From assembly GCA_002633025.1 (NCBI GenBank), contig NMRB01000047.1, positions 631,654 through 695,653 of the forward strand: a stretch of DNA of 64,000 nucleotides, written 5' to 3'. Both the position numbers and the translations under genes were made by a program. The notes below the pieces were generated by a model. The model was not told where the DNA came from. It made no database searches and worked only from the letters and a program-made list of their open reading frames with translations. The stretch is from Notospermus geniculatus. Its lineage: Eukaryota; Nemertea; Pilidiophora; Heteronemertea; Lineidae. This document shows positions 1 to 13,538 of this stretch, piece after piece (within the stretch, counting starts at the first letter, position 1; each line of letters opens with the position of its first letter).

Positions 1-3000
1 GGGGCTTTGTGAATAAGGTCCCCTGATCACAATGGTGACTCAGTATGTTGCAGCTGTCGACCAAGTCAAGACACTCGGAATGATGATATTTTTAATCAAC
101 CTCCAACAGAACATTCGGTCAAGCAATGCTTACCGATTGATACTTGTTATTTGCAAGCAAAATGTCAAGGTGCTACGCAAGCGCACAATCCATACTTTCA
201 ATATCCTCACCCATGTCTAACTGGGAATTAGACCCGTCTTTGCCTCCCCTCCCGTATGATTAAACTAATAGTCTCGCATACAGAGGTAGATTTTCGACCG
301 TTCTTCGTTATTCTCTCTCATGGGCGAGGAGCACTTCGATCTTGTGCCAATCATTGAGACCCGGGATTGATCATCGCTGTGTCGGCTTCGATCGGCCGGG
401 AGCGTGATTAGAGGCTTCTGATCAGTTTGTTGTTTCGTGTAATTACCAGCAAGCCCCGGCTGCCGCTGTGCATGACTTCTATCACGCCATTAGGCCACCG
501 CAGCGTCTACGCTACGTGTCGTCTACTTCAATCAACGGTACAAACCATACAAAATGTATGCCGCTACGTACATATCGAGGGTTCATAGTTCAAACGCATC
601 ATTTTAGAAGTTTCACATTTTCGTATTTGCGAGAGTTGAATTAAATCCGGGGTCTGAAAACATTCGAAAATGAAGATATCTGTTTTGTTAGGAAGCTTAA
701 GGAGATACTGCACGTATGCTCAGGTTACAGACAATGTCGCTTAAAGCTTTCAAATCTTAGACATATCGTGAGTGCTGCTCTCCAAACCCTAGGCATTATT
801 GCAAAGCAGAGGCGGTCCCATCCTTGGAGATTATTTCGAATAGGTTGCAACGAAAGAGAAAGTACGGCCGAATATTTTCGAAGCCTGTCATTGAGTGATT
901 CCACTGCATGATCGTCACCACACTTCAATATCCCTCTCCAAAAAACCTCCCAGAATAGCTCCTGTCTCATATCTGTAAGGAGTCTATCCAACATCCACAA
1001 GATGCCAACTCACATACGCAAAGCAATAATGACTTTATTCTTCAGCCCCTTGCGATAAATATCTATCTAGACATGATTTATATCATCAATTAAATTAGGC
1101 CGTCATTAAAGTCAGAACAGCTGATCCATCATTTTTCTTTCTCTGCCGTGTTGTGGTGTAGAGAACGTGAAAGAAAAATACGTTCGACTTAAAATCCAGC
1201 CTTATGATTACTTATAAAGGATATCAATTACATAACGCTCATGTTGGAGTCTGGAGAACGATTTCTGAGATCAATCTATGATGGCTTTTAAAGCAAGATT
1301 GCGAGTTTACAGTTGTAGTATCGGGCACGTCCTAGAATGAGCAATAACGATATCAATGCGAATATACCCGAGATGGTGACAAATAACTGGTAATTGTTCG
1401 TAGATGGAAATTCAGAGTGGTACTTCCGCAAGTGAGAACAACTTCTGATGGATGTTAGAAGCTGTGGGAATTGTACTTATTGGTGATAGAATGGTGTAAT
1501 GTTGTTGATCAATTCTGCATAGAGGATTGAACATTATATCAAGTATACGACTTGTTTCACTGAGTACCGCATTGTCGAAGGTGAGACACTAAAGGACAAA
1601 AACAGGGTCGGACAAACTCAATGAAATCGACGTTCGACGTCATTCTGGCGGTTCTTTAAGACTCATGGAAAGTCTGAAACAGAATCAGTAACTTGAATTC
1701 TAAAACACCGCCCAGAAGCCACGATTTTCATCAGCATAATATTAACCTGGCCATTTCGAAAATCTTAACATCATGCTGACACTATTGCTCCGAGACGAAC
1801 GAAAGCCGACCCGTCAGCACTTAGGGGATATCCATTTTCACAGAATCACGGAAAGCAGATAGATGGAGAGGCCGATTTAATGATGTGTTGGGAACACGCC
1901 CTGAACATTGCCAGGGCACTGATTGTGGTCGAGGCCAGAAAGTGCTGACGTCATCAAAATTTCTTTTCTAGGTCGTTGTACACGCAGTGTAGTACAGATG
2001 GCCATCTGTTTACTGGCAAGTCTTTGAAATCAATTCATATGTTTGAGTTGTTGAATATGACGATGTTCGATTATATTCCATGGAGCCAATGGTCAACATT
2101 GGTTGTCACATATGGACAACTGTGTCCACAAATGCTTGAAAGCTGACAGCATGCAGTTGGCCATGCTGACAAACACCTTCGTTTGCCTACTCTATATTAA
2201 ATTTCTCCACGGAAATCTGCCGGCACTGTACTCGAATTATGCACAATTGGAAAAGAAGCTTTGACAGGGAAGCAATACCACTAATCGGCAAGAGCTTTTG
2301 ACTGAAGTACACTGGCAAGTACCGTGGAAGAATCATGAATGTGTAAAGTACACCATCAAAAAACCACCATATAATATGTAATCATACTGACTGAGGAGAT
2401 ATCTGCATGTTCCAAGACGACCACCTGGTCATCGCTAAGAAATTGACATGTTCTTCCGGCTGTAAAAAACCAACGTTATACTGACCAATGAGGCAGTGAC
2501 GCGGTTGGCAAAAATAACTGACTACGACCGGATGAACGCCTTCAAGCAAACATGCAACAGGAAGGTAGGGGATCGTGTTAACTTCTTACGGAGCCATGTA
2601 TGTATAGATGCAAAATAGCCTCGGAAGCCGAAGAATTTTTGTTAATATGTAAAACGACAAAGCTAGCGGCGAATTGTCTACTCAAACAGTCATTACTTCC
2701 AGTGGTGTGTCTTCTTTTGCAACATTTCTTGGACTCAGCAGAGCGTCGAGGGAACCTTCTTGCCGACTTATCACTATTCTGAGACGCTTTCAATGCATCT
2801 CCCTAGGCCAACCTCATCACCATCGCCTCGTACGCTTAACAGAGGACCAAATAATAGATTCTAAAGAAATAAAGGTATCCACTTTGCTGATTAGCTGCCT
2901 CGTGACAACACCTCCGAAGATAAACTAATGGGAAATGTTGCGTGTGCGGCTGTTATAGCCATAATATGAGACATTTAAATTGATCTTCCACCAATGCATT

Positions 3001-5460
3001 AAGAGGTTTGCTCAGCAGTGCATTCAGCATCCAGGGTACAGATTTATGACTGTACACCTATCAAACATTGACACAATAACCAAGTCCTACTTTCATGTTT
3101 CGGGATTGTTCCATCGATTCCCGCGCTTTAGATTAAAGGCATCGGGTTCAGTTTAAAAATATACAGACACTTTTGAGTAATCGATCTCTGAGCAAGACAT
3201 TGTTGGGTATACTTCTAGATCAATATCGAATGATATAAAAGACCTTAATTGCACCCGCCTCCACGCCTCTACACCTTGCACGTACTCATTTGGAGCGGCT
3301 CATTGTTCGTTCTTTTGCTATCGCGTGGTTCGTGGAAAGACGATTGAAAGCGACGGGTCTTGCCTTTGATGAACGTTCTGTTGCGAAGAGGCATTCATTA
3401 AAACTGTTCGTTCTTATCAATGCCATTACGTATCGAGTTAACTCGGATGTGAAATCTAGAGTTGAGTGCCAGTTGGACACCAGCTCCGTCGACATTCGAC
3501 GATTTCTTGTAACGCTAGTTAAAAAGCCATGCCATCCAGAGAAAGAAAAAGCTAGAAATAAGACAGATATATCGTCTTGCAAGAAGTTCCCACTTGTAGA
3601 CCTCAGAACCAACAAGAGGCGGTATTTATGTAACATTTTGTAGCCTATACAGAAACCTAGGGGAAAAATTCCACCTTTTCATTTTTGCCCGGCAGACCCT
3701 CATAACCACATCCTTAACAAGACAGACTTCAAAGTTTTAGGTCCCAGAATACCCACTTCAACGACTAACGTGTGTCGTCTTAAATTACGAAAAGCACTAA
3801 TGACATCATGAGAGTTTCTTTTGCTTTAATTCATTTCTAGAAGCGCTAATGAGAGACAGGAAGTTGTATATATCTCAACTAATGAAGGCATTTAAAAAGA
3901 TCAGTCTACCGCGTTTGGCAGGACAAGAGAAAAGTAATGAAGTCGTGCATGTACGTATATGTTCAGCTGTGACAGATGCTAAACTGAACATCCAATATCT
4001 TTTTCGTCATATATATGGAGACGTCCACATCGCCATAGGAACTTAACCTATACATCAAAGCAACGCATTCTTTTTGTTCTGCTACATTAGAATTGTCAAT
4101 AAAATGATTAATTCCATGTGTAGGGGGCCTACTACACATTTTAAGTATATTTTTCGTCATATACTGGTTCATGTTCATCAACACGTGATGCGAACTATAT
4201 CAGGTTAGCTGAATTCAGAGGGAAAATACACAGTGGGAACCCGGATGTAGGCAACGGGGCATTCAAAGCAGCAGAAAGAAGCATGGTGACGTCATGACAA
4301 TAAGAGTACGGGAGGATATGAGTTATTAGTGTTTACTAATGGCATGATATCCAATAAGAAGTGAATAGCGACACAGCATTTGTCAACAGAGTGAGTGTCA
4401 TTCTCGTTTCCGTCGTCATTTAAGCCGGCATCTGTACACAAGCTTCATAATGAATCGGCTGATGGATGGGGATCAAGACCTTTCGTAACACATCCGCACA
4501 TCCACAGCCTGCGACTGATCAAGACTTACAGGGAAGTGGTGCGAGATTTCGTAACGAAACGTCGAGAACCTAAAGGAGAAACATGAGAAAAGAGGACTGA
4601 GAACATTTCATAAAGTTCTATGTAGCAAAAGAAAGAGAAATACGCTGTTGGTTACCAAACACCAGCGTTCAGTTCTGTTTTACTGGACATAAGGATTATA
4701 CGTAGAACAATAGGAACTTTCAGTCAGTTGACCAATAGGTGTCACTACGGCCCAATTCAATGCCTAGCCGACACATTCATGCTTGAGTGAGCACCAATCA
4801 GAAGAATTTTATATTGTATTGGTCCGCTGGAAATTAGCTGCTGTCTTTTGGCAATAAGCGCGGCTGACTGCTCCTATTCAACGCGACAAATGGGCGAACG
4901 TGTCTTCCTTTGGCTTGATAACGTCAAGATTTCAAATGTCGACATAACGACAAATAGAAAATTCGAAAATCAAGGACGTAATTGACACGTGTCAACATCA
5001 CCATAGAGCAGTAAACTCCTGACTGCAACTCAAATCAATATACAATTTAAAAGACAAATCACTCTTGATCAAAAGTCCATTAAACTACGAGAGAGTGAAG
5101 ACAGCACCTGGAGACCCCGGCTTGGCCCCATCCCCGAACACCTCCAGCTTATGAGAAATGCTCTCATTCAATACAGTGTATTTGCATCATGGATTGGATG
5201 AGATGCACCAGTAATATGAAGTGATCTATTTGTACACCAGACAATGGGCTTGACATTTGGATGCCCTAGATGATACGATAATGCCGGATCAATCCCAGGG
5301 GATCGGGGCAAAAATCGTTTAGATTGTATTATGATATGACAGGCGCTGGCCCCAGTAGGCTTCGGCCAGGGATAGCTGTTTTAAAGGGAAATTCCCATCT
5401 GGCTACTTGGAGCGTTTCGGTGTAGAAATTCTCCAGAGTTGCTGTGATGACGAGAATTAA
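1..5460. other. Anonymous sequence, no gene recognised
   Basis: Both strands were read. The longest open frame (3290-3643, 117 codons, opening with TTG and open on the opposite strand too) has no recognisable motif or splice context. No repeats or RNA genes were seen. Confidence 0.4.
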
Positions 5461-5545
5461 TGGAAATAACGTTAGAAAAAGAACCTTCGGGCAAATCGCT
5501 GGCAGCGCCATGTCGTGACGTTAGTTCCGCAGGTTCGCCATTGTT
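5461..5545. repeat. Diverged dispersed repeat, first of a pair
   Basis: It resembles 6831-6915: TGGAAATAACGTTAGAAAA vs TGGAAATACTGTTAGAAAA, then CAGCGCCATGTCGTG vs CAGCGCCACGTCGTG. Similarity is about 70%. Confidence 0.6.
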
Positions 5546-6253
5546 TGATACCTCAACCCCCGACGCATCCTGCGCTTGGTGTAATGCTAATTTGACAAAC
5601 TGCAGTGGCTTTCACTTCCTTATTTGCAGAAAGGTCTTTCTCAAGCCATAGATTTGCGAAAAAAGTGTTTCAGACAGTAACTCACTGGAAAACCGAGACT
5701 GAGCTATTGAATTTCTTGATCAGCTTAGACCATCAAAAATATACGCGATGCATCTCACAGCTGTGTACCTGATAACGCGCTATTAAATACCAGTCTTCCA
5801 TTCCCGACATCAGCTAAGATGCTAGATACAGAAAAAAGTGAACAAAACCTACAGTATGCGGACACAAACAAAATCGCTAAAAAACTTCCTATTGATGAGA
5901 CGCGCTCGCGGAAATCGAGTAGGGAACGCGATGCTATTCGCGAGACACTTTTGTATACGTAAGATTCGACGAGTAAAAATACTCTTACCATTCTTAAAGC
6001 CGGCTTAGATGCATTCGAAAGGTCTTAGGAACGAATCGGTCTTAACGATGCAATTCATACGAACCCGATCTTGCGACGTGGGTTGGTTATCATACTTGCC
6101 GTTATGCAGTATATAGTTACTGGGAGCAAAACAACAGTACCAATACAGGATTGTCAGCTCCCCTTTACGTGGCTGTAATCTCCCCCGGGCAAATACCATC
6201 TCCGAATAAAGAACTCTCTTTAGTTCACCTGATGATGCCTAGCATGAGGCCCT

Positions 6254-6478
6254 GTGTCAAAAGAACCTAGTGGTGCAGGAATCGTGGCATTTGTGTCAAA
6301 GGAACGATATGGTGGTGGAATCCTGACCCTGTGTCAAAGGAATGAACCTAGTGGTGCAGGAATCGTGACCTTGTGTCAAAGGAATCAGCCTAGTGGTGCA
6401 CGAATCGTGACCTTGTGTCAAAGGAATGAACCTAGTGGCGCAGGAATCGTGACCCTTTGTCAAAGGAATGAACTTAGN
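6254..6478. repeat. Minisatellite, 42-bp unit, about five copies, ending in an ambiguous base
   Basis: The unit contains GTGTCAAAGGAATGAACC then TAGTGGTGCAGGAATCGTG. A 42-bp period keeps + and - frames open (14-residue repeats with TLCQRNEPSGAGIV). The array stops at a single n at 6478, so its true length is uncertain. Confidence 0.9.
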
Positions 6479-6830
6479 GATGACCTTTATGTGCATGTGA
6501 CATCCAATATGGCCGCTAGGTGGCATAACCCCAAAATCATCGAAGTCCTACCTGGGAATGACTTGAACGAGATTGCTCATAACTGATATGTACCTCCCTC
6601 TGTCATTGGACTATTATGTCCAACCCGGTGAGCACATGGTCCATGGACCATTTCATTCTACACAATTTTCCGTGGAAATTTCCCCAAAAGACGTTGTCAG
6701 TATATTGGCATCCTGTGGCATTTCTGACAAAACAAAGCAGTGATATATGGAGAACTTTGAACATGAAACAGGGTGTAATTTAATCAAAATTGAACCAAAG
6801 AGAGTGGTTTATTTTGGGGCAAGAAGTAAA

Positions 6831-6915
6831 TGGAAATACTGTTAGAAAATACGACTTCCGGGTCTTACACTGACAGCGCCACGTCGTGGCGTATAGTTCT
6901 GCGGGTTCCTTATTG
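6831..6915. repeat. Diverged dispersed repeat, second of a pair
   Basis: This is the partner of 5461-5545 in the same orientation, 1.37 kb away. Confidence 0.6.
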
Positions 6916-7404
6916 ACGGACAAACACACTTACATGTTGATACGACGTGACCAAGGGTTTCACAGCCACAGAGAAGTAGTCTACATCGGCCATTTAATAA
7001 CCATGAACGCCAATAAATTACTGGAAAGATTGCCTTGAATCGATTGGTGTACATGTGGAGGTGATCCTGCGTGCATGTTGTGGCACTAATTTTACATAAT
7101 GAGACATTCTATTTCTCATTCGTGATGGCTATAAAGTTCCCAAAGATTAGCATCGCAAATGTCAGAACCTTTTTTAGAAACCCAAAGGAAACAGCTTCAT
7201 TTTGTTACGACGACGAATGTACAGTTTCATCATTGGTTTTCAGTCTATCCGCTAAAGTACGAGACGCATGATATCTTACATAAGTCATGGATTCTGAATA
7301 ATCATGGGCAGTTTCGACAATCCGTCGCCAGCTGTCAATTGTAAATCATTTTTGATGTGTGGTTTAACATCGTCTGAAACACGTCATATACTAATTATGA
7401 AATA

Positions 7405-7426
7405 ACCCCCCCCCCCCAAAAAAAAG
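7405..7426. repeat. Poly-C/poly-A homopolymer junction
   Basis: A run of about 13 C is followed by about 8 A. Confidence 0.95.
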
Positions 7427-8012
7427 AACATTCATATGAATGTTATTTTAATTGTTCCTTAAAAATCCAGAACATGATTTTGCCATCATGTCTAATGTTT
7501 CATACGACGTTCGTCCTGGATGGACGTATGTTTGTCAAGTCGTAGTCAACTGCATGCCCAGCAGTAAATTTGTAATGTGTAAGGCAAATTCGACTCATTC
7601 ATTTTTTGATAATTTTTCAAGTCAAAACGCTCTGAGGTAGTCAGTAAAACGGTAAATCATGCTTCCCTCACCTTGTTTTTTATTAACACCAATACGCCTG
7701 GTGTGTACGGCTAAATCTTCCATTCCATCAGGGAGCCAATAACGTAATTCATCCCACGGCATTGCTATGAAACTTCTACGTTGCAACTCAAGGAAATGAA
7801 CACCTTTGACTTGCTTAGTAATGGACCAATAAACTGGTATGAATGGACGTGTATAGACGGATTGTGTCTGGAAACTCACCAGGTTGCCGTCCATCTGAGA
7901 ATACCTCTATCCCTTTACCACATCATATCTTATTTATTTCAACCGAGTCTAGCCAAGTTAGTAAAAGAGCCATGAGGGAGTGATCCCAGTGGCGAAATTG
8001 GTACAGCTCCCC

Positions 8013-8184
8013 GTCGTTACGGTGGCGTAACGACTGCCATGACTGCATTCCCAGTCTCCAAGCAGCTTTGGTACGGTGGCGTACGACTGCATGTCCGTTT
8101 CCAAGCAGTTGTGGTACGGTGGATTAACGCGTGCCATGACTGCAAGCCAAGTCTCCAAGTAGCTTGGTACGGTGGCCTGATGCC
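8013..8184. repeat. Degenerate tandem repeat, units of 43-58 bp
   Basis: GGTACGGTGGCGTA / ACTGC / CCAAGCAGCTTTG blocks recur at about 8017, 8071, 8114 and 8167 with internal deletions. Confidence 0.8.
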
Positions 8185-8819
8185 CACTCGCCAGGCAGAC
8201 ATTGCCTGGATCTCAATCTTCAGCAATGAAAGGGAGTACATGTAGTAATTCTTCTCCTTCCTAAAGACTGTTGTAAGCGGTGTACCTTCTTATATGTACA
8301 CAATGTACATGCAGACTAATTACCGGTAGACTATCCTCAATAAAAGCGGAACAAATTTCCTGCAATCGTGGCTGGCATAATCAGTCGGTTGACTTCGGAC
8401 GGCGACAAGGGACGAATAATGACCAAGATAAAGTATTAGCACACACGGACTCCACCGTTAACAAGAGAGCATAGCAGCTAACAGCATCACTAAAGAAGTA
8501 TTTAGCAATCTCTATTATCGATATGCAGCACGACTGAGGCTGACATATCGGTAATGGCTTCGTTTTAGGGTCTTAAATGATGGAAATGTCACGCTTTCTC
8601 TAATCGGCCCTTCTGGATAATGTGGTACCCTTTCAACAGGGCGAGGATTTAAACGAAATGAAGAAGCTTCACTGGCTGGGTAAGAAGTAGCTGATAAGAA
8701 TCGTATATTGTAATAGTATTAAGAGTAGGTAAGGGAAACTTTCTTAGGTTCAAGAAAGCGACAGAATTTATGGAGAGAATGCAGTATCCCCGACACACTT
8801 GATTAGAATAGATACAGGC

Positions 8820-9012
8820 ATAACCAAATAACCTAATCCTAACCCTAACATCTAACTCTAACACTAGGCTGCCAAATAACTGTAGCCAAATAACCCTAAC
8901 TTAACCTTAACCTTAACCCAAAGCATACCTCACACCAACCAGAAAATATCTAACCCTATAACCTAATAAGCCACCGTACCTAAGCTCTAACTCGGACATG
9001 AACTCTAACCCT
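8820..9012. repeat. Degenerate CTAACC/CTTAACC tract
   Basis: Loose AACCCTAAC, AACCTTAACC and TAACTCTAA units are spread over about 190 bp with interruptions. The tract is telomere-like in composition only. Confidence 0.75.
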
Positions 9013-12000
9013 GATAGCTCTCCATAACCAACTGTGTCGGGGATTCTGCATTCAAGATTTTGTACTAGTTGCTTGAACAAGCAGGGTCATCTTGACATTT
9101 CAGCACCAGAAAGTATAAGTGGCCTCAAAGATAATATGCAGAATACAAGCCACGTATTTGTCGCAGATGACGACTGACAGCTTTTCATGACAAGTAGTCA
9201 ATCTTTAAAAAATACCAGAATATCGTACAGGAGATGCCCCCAAAATGCACCAGAGTAGCTGCTTGTACTTGGAAGCTTATAGGGTCACGCCAACATTCCA
9301 ACACCAGAAATTATACATGTAAATACTGCATCGACTGGTACTTGTCCCAAACGATGACTGGCAGCAATTCAAGTCAAGTAAAAAGACCAAAATATCATTA
9401 ACGGGGTGTTAACTGATGGCACGCTTGGCGCACCAGAGACCTTTTAATTGTCGTCCGCCAGAAGAAACGCGGTTGATGATGCCAGCACGACTTTGGACTA
9501 AGCGGGGAGAAACGAAGTTTCCTTCATCCAATTTTGGTTTCCAGCTAAGACATAAATCTGACATATGATCTCGCGCTAACTAGATGACGGCGAGTTTCCA
9601 AAAAGCAAAAGAAACGCCCCTCGATTGCGCTCCGTGATAGAGATCTTACATCGAGATGGTTCAACCACGGTCAATAACTCATTAACTCCATGAAGTACTC
9701 GAGTCTTGTCCATCGACCGTTGAAATCAATCCAGTTATTATCTGATAGGTTGTTTCTTGGACTCAGATCTCGCGTGAGTTGACTCCTATTTGTAATGAAT
9801 CATACCTCTATTGAATTTCAAACCTAAGAAACTTCCTCAAGGAAATTGTCGTCTCAGAGAAGGAAGTAAGCTGAATCCCAAAATTATTCAGAGACGTGGA
9901 TCTTTGGTGTTGATGGTGCCACAACCATGCAAACCAACTGCTGGTATGCCACAATCCTCCGTTGGTGGGTTTTAACCCTAAACCCACCTAGCGGATGATC
10001 GTGGTACCATTCTAACGAACCCATAGTTATCCAACTTAAAATGATTTTAGGTTCTCATTAGATGTAGGCCTACTAATTTCTCAATAATTTTGGGAGACAA
10101 AAAGCACTTGTTGCTTCTTGTCTAGCCATACATCATCATGAATCTTCCCTCATCACGCCTGCAAAGATAGCAATCACCTTGTTCTATCGTTTTGTGTCCG
10201 CACACGGGTGATTCAATTGGTCATCGGTCTAATCTATTGAGTCCCCTTGTCTGTTCATCATTATCCCCCTGAATGAACACGAGCCTTCAAAGCTATTTAT
10301 AGCCGACACTAGCTATAAACTCCCAGCTCGCATCAGATCAATACGATCTGATTGGCACAAATAATCGAAACCTCACCATTGCTGGTCCGTTATCTATCGA
10401 ATTGGTATCAATTTTTGACTCGCAATCCGTCACCTCGAGTACCAAAGATGACGTCAAAGAATGACGGGCAATTTTCTGCGATACGGGTTCTCAAAACTCA
10501 CCCCCGAAAGGCAGCACTCGTGAATGTAGAGGGACATGGGAGTCCACTGTGCAGTGCTTGTCCACCAATGGGATCCTAGCTACGACAGAGGACAGCACAC
10601 CGAAACCAGGTCCTAAACAATGGACGCCTTGTGTGGGAAATTGATCAGGACCGGGATGTCAGCTTCATTATCAATAGTTTTAACCACTAGTGACACCTAT
10701 TGAGGAAGTGGGCTAGGGTCCCCATTGATACACCATCCTTTGCCAGTGGAATGTGCCTGACGAACAAATAGCTGTCAAAAGAAGGCCAACTGTTCCATGG
10801 CTCGGCCTTTTAAGTGGACAAAGTATCAAGATACGAAGCCATAAAGTGCGCATACGGTGACCATGTTTTTTTTTACAAGATGCAAGTTCGTTCTTCATGC
10901 GTGCAATCTTTACTTCGTCGAGTGGAAAATTAGATGACAGCATCTGTCAAAAAGCCGACATGTCATCAGATGTTTGTTTTTCAGCAGGTTCTAATCAGAA
11001 TCGTATAAATGATTACGGAGGGGGATCGATGGCATGCCTAGCATTACGCCTGCAAATCTCGAGCGTTTGAGTAAGACGAGCCCGAAAATAATTAACTGAA
11101 GACAGAATCTTGTCAGAAGCTCCTTTTACTAAGGCGATAATAGCATGGAGTGAAAAATATCAATGCGAGGTTTGGTAAGTCAGATGCGAAAGAGAGAACC
11201 CCATCGCTGATGCTGCTAGAGGATTAAAGATCTGCAAAAAAATAAGGAAAAGACCCTGGACAACTTATTTGCTGCATCTTACACGATTTCTATGAAGTGC
11301 ACTTTAGGACTGCACGATGGGGATGAGGGAGCTGCAGCTGCCTCCAAAGTGGATGGTATGTACGTACGTCCATGGATGTAAGTGAAACAGGATGTGGTGA
11401 CCGCTGCCGTTGAGCTTATTCTCTGAAATACACCAACCTGCCTTCCGGCCATGTAAAGAACATCGGATTGCATCAAGGGCCGGCCAGAAGATGAGTTCGA
11501 GAAAAAACACCGGCCTAAAAAGCCCATTATTTGGTAATAATGTAACTCTTTTTTCCCTTCGGCGATTAGCGCCATTCCGAGGCGTTCCAAGACACATTTG
11601 ACATATTGTAAACATTCTTCCTCTCTATCTACTTTACCCTCTTAATGCCTCTTCTTTTTTCATCGTTCCACCCAGATATTACAATGGTCGATACATGTAT
11701 ACTGATAAAAAATTGAAGATGGCTGTATTCGGGTAGTGGACAGGTCTTAATCGTGTGCTGAAGAGTGAGACGGCAACAAAGAGTAACTCTTGTTGCCGAC
11801 AGACATCATTTTACTTCAAGACAAACAGCAATGATCGGCCCAGACTTGTGCACCTGTCTTAAGCGATGTTCCTTACCGATCTCAAAAGATTTGTTTCAGA
11901 AATGTCGCCTCAACAAATAAGCTGCCTATTCCTTTCCGTAAAGAAGGCACTGAAATTTAATCTACCTTTCAATTTTCGGCGAGTCTGTTTTTTGTCTATC

Positions 12001-13305
12001 ATTCATGCCTCACGGACATTTCGCGGTCGTTTGAAGGGATGTAATTAGACTGGGTATTTCGCAAATTACCCCTTGGTCCAAGTTTAAATGGTTCCTTTAC
12101 ATGTGGGAAAGAAAAGGAAGAAGATGCTCTCTAATACCGTAGGCTGAGTTTTAAGACGTAATGAAAGATTTGGCATCCGTAACCCCGAGATGGTAAAATA
12201 ATTGGAAGGCAGATGAAAAACGAAGGGCGAAGGTGGAAGGATACTGCACCGTGGTCGGGAATCCACGATCTTTTTCACAAAGTTTTAAGTTTGGGCTTGA
12301 TCATTACAAACGATAGGGGAATACCAACTTCCGTGCATCACGTTATTTCAATGTTGCACCAACCTATTTGCCTCGGCAACGAGGATATGGAAGAGAACTC
12401 GAACCAACTTTTTTGGGCTATTCCTTCCGCCTTTCCTCGCTTTGGCATTTGTGTTAGTGATGACAAATTTCAAACTCTATCTCGTACCATTCTGCTGATG
12501 CACAGGCGCCCCCAATGACACGAATGCCTTCAGAAAGTGAATAGCGTTCCTCAGATCTTTGAAACTGTCTTGTGCATCGTAGAAAATATACAGTTCCTTA
12601 AAACCAGTCAATTACATGCACATCCTTCCCTAACATTGACGGCAAAAGCTTTTCATTTGATATATATAATACCCCACATCTAATGTATCCCCTTTCCCTT
12701 TTATTATAAGGGATATCACACTCCGTAAGGCGGTGCTTCTAAAAGGCATCAAAGACAAAAAAATGATAACACACAGTTATCCTTTCACTGAAGAAATAAA
12801 GCTGCCCACATCACCTTAGATGCGCACTTTGCATCTTCCCTTTGATGAGTGTGCAAAAAACAACTGTAATGGGCAGGAAGTACAAAAAGGTAAGGCAAAA
12901 ATAGAAGGATTAGGTCACGGCCTGAGCCACTGCCGTTTTTCCTTCATGACGCCATCGACCCTTTTAGGGTCTAAGATGACACCAAAGGGATGAAGATTTC
13001 CATCTAATTTACATTGTGTGGTACAGGTGTGCTTCCTAATGTTACCAAGTGCATGGGTAAAGTTACAAATTACCCGACCGGTAAGCCCGTCTCTTTCCAG
13101 AAACGGTAGACGACAGTGTCCCCACTTGCGGTCAGAGGGGAGACGCTCAATTGAAGTGACACAACTCCCTTGTGCAACTACTTACTCCGATGCATAGAAT
13201 ATAGCTATTCCCTCTATCTACCAGCAGCCCACTGATCTGGTTGGTACATTTGTAAATTCAAGAGCAGTGAACACGTCCGACAATGAAGCACTTTATTGAC
13301 GCCTT
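9013..13305. other. Anonymous sequence apart from one dispersed repeat
   Basis: Nothing recognisable was seen besides 10606-10712. Open frames of up to 103 codons near 11279-11615 overlap each other in two frames of the minus strand and lack any family signature. Confidence 0.4.
10606..10712. repeat. Dispersed repeat family R-10.6, copy 1
   Basis: This is the partner of 62718-62821 in the same orientation. The two copies differ by substitutions and small indels, consistent with old dispersed copies rather than recent duplication. Confidence 0.75.
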
Positions 13306-13538
13306 GGCCCATATTCATAAACTACATGTAAGTCATGGGCCGTATTCTAGAAGCTTCCTTAACTCTAAGGTTTACATTTAGCTATTGTTTGCTGGGCTGA
13401 ATACAAAAGCTTAAAGTGAACCTTAGAGTTAGCAGACTTCTAAAATACGGGCCTAAGTGTGACACTTATCCTTTGTCTAACACAAAAGATAAGTACATGT
13501 ATCTAACTTTGACTTAAGTATGTTTATGGATATGGACC
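13306..13538. mobile_element. Foldback element (GGCCCATATTCATAAAC ends) interrupted by a second foldback
   Basis: The outer ends GGCCCATATTCATAAACTAC and (inverted) GGTCCATATCCATAAACATA enclose AGTCA...AGTGTGACACTT, the same central sequence as the intact relative at 15386-15494. The interruption is the element at 13337-13453. Confidence 0.75.
13337..13453. mobile_element. Nested foldback MITE-like element, 117 bp
   Basis: The ends GGGCCGTATTCTAGAAG and (inverted) GGCCCGTATTTTAGAAG belong to the same terminal family as 57725-58145. Inner arms include AACTCTAAGGTT pairing with AACCTTAGAGTT. It is inserted inside the outer element between AAGTCA and AAGTGTGA. Confidence 0.8.

Noticed and set aside
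3290-3643. 117-codon frame, nearly mirrored on the minus strand
   Set aside because: It starts with TTG, has no motif, splice context or composition difference from its surroundings.
8820-9012. True telomere or subtelomere
   Set aside because: Units are degenerate, interrupted and embedded in ordinary sequence.
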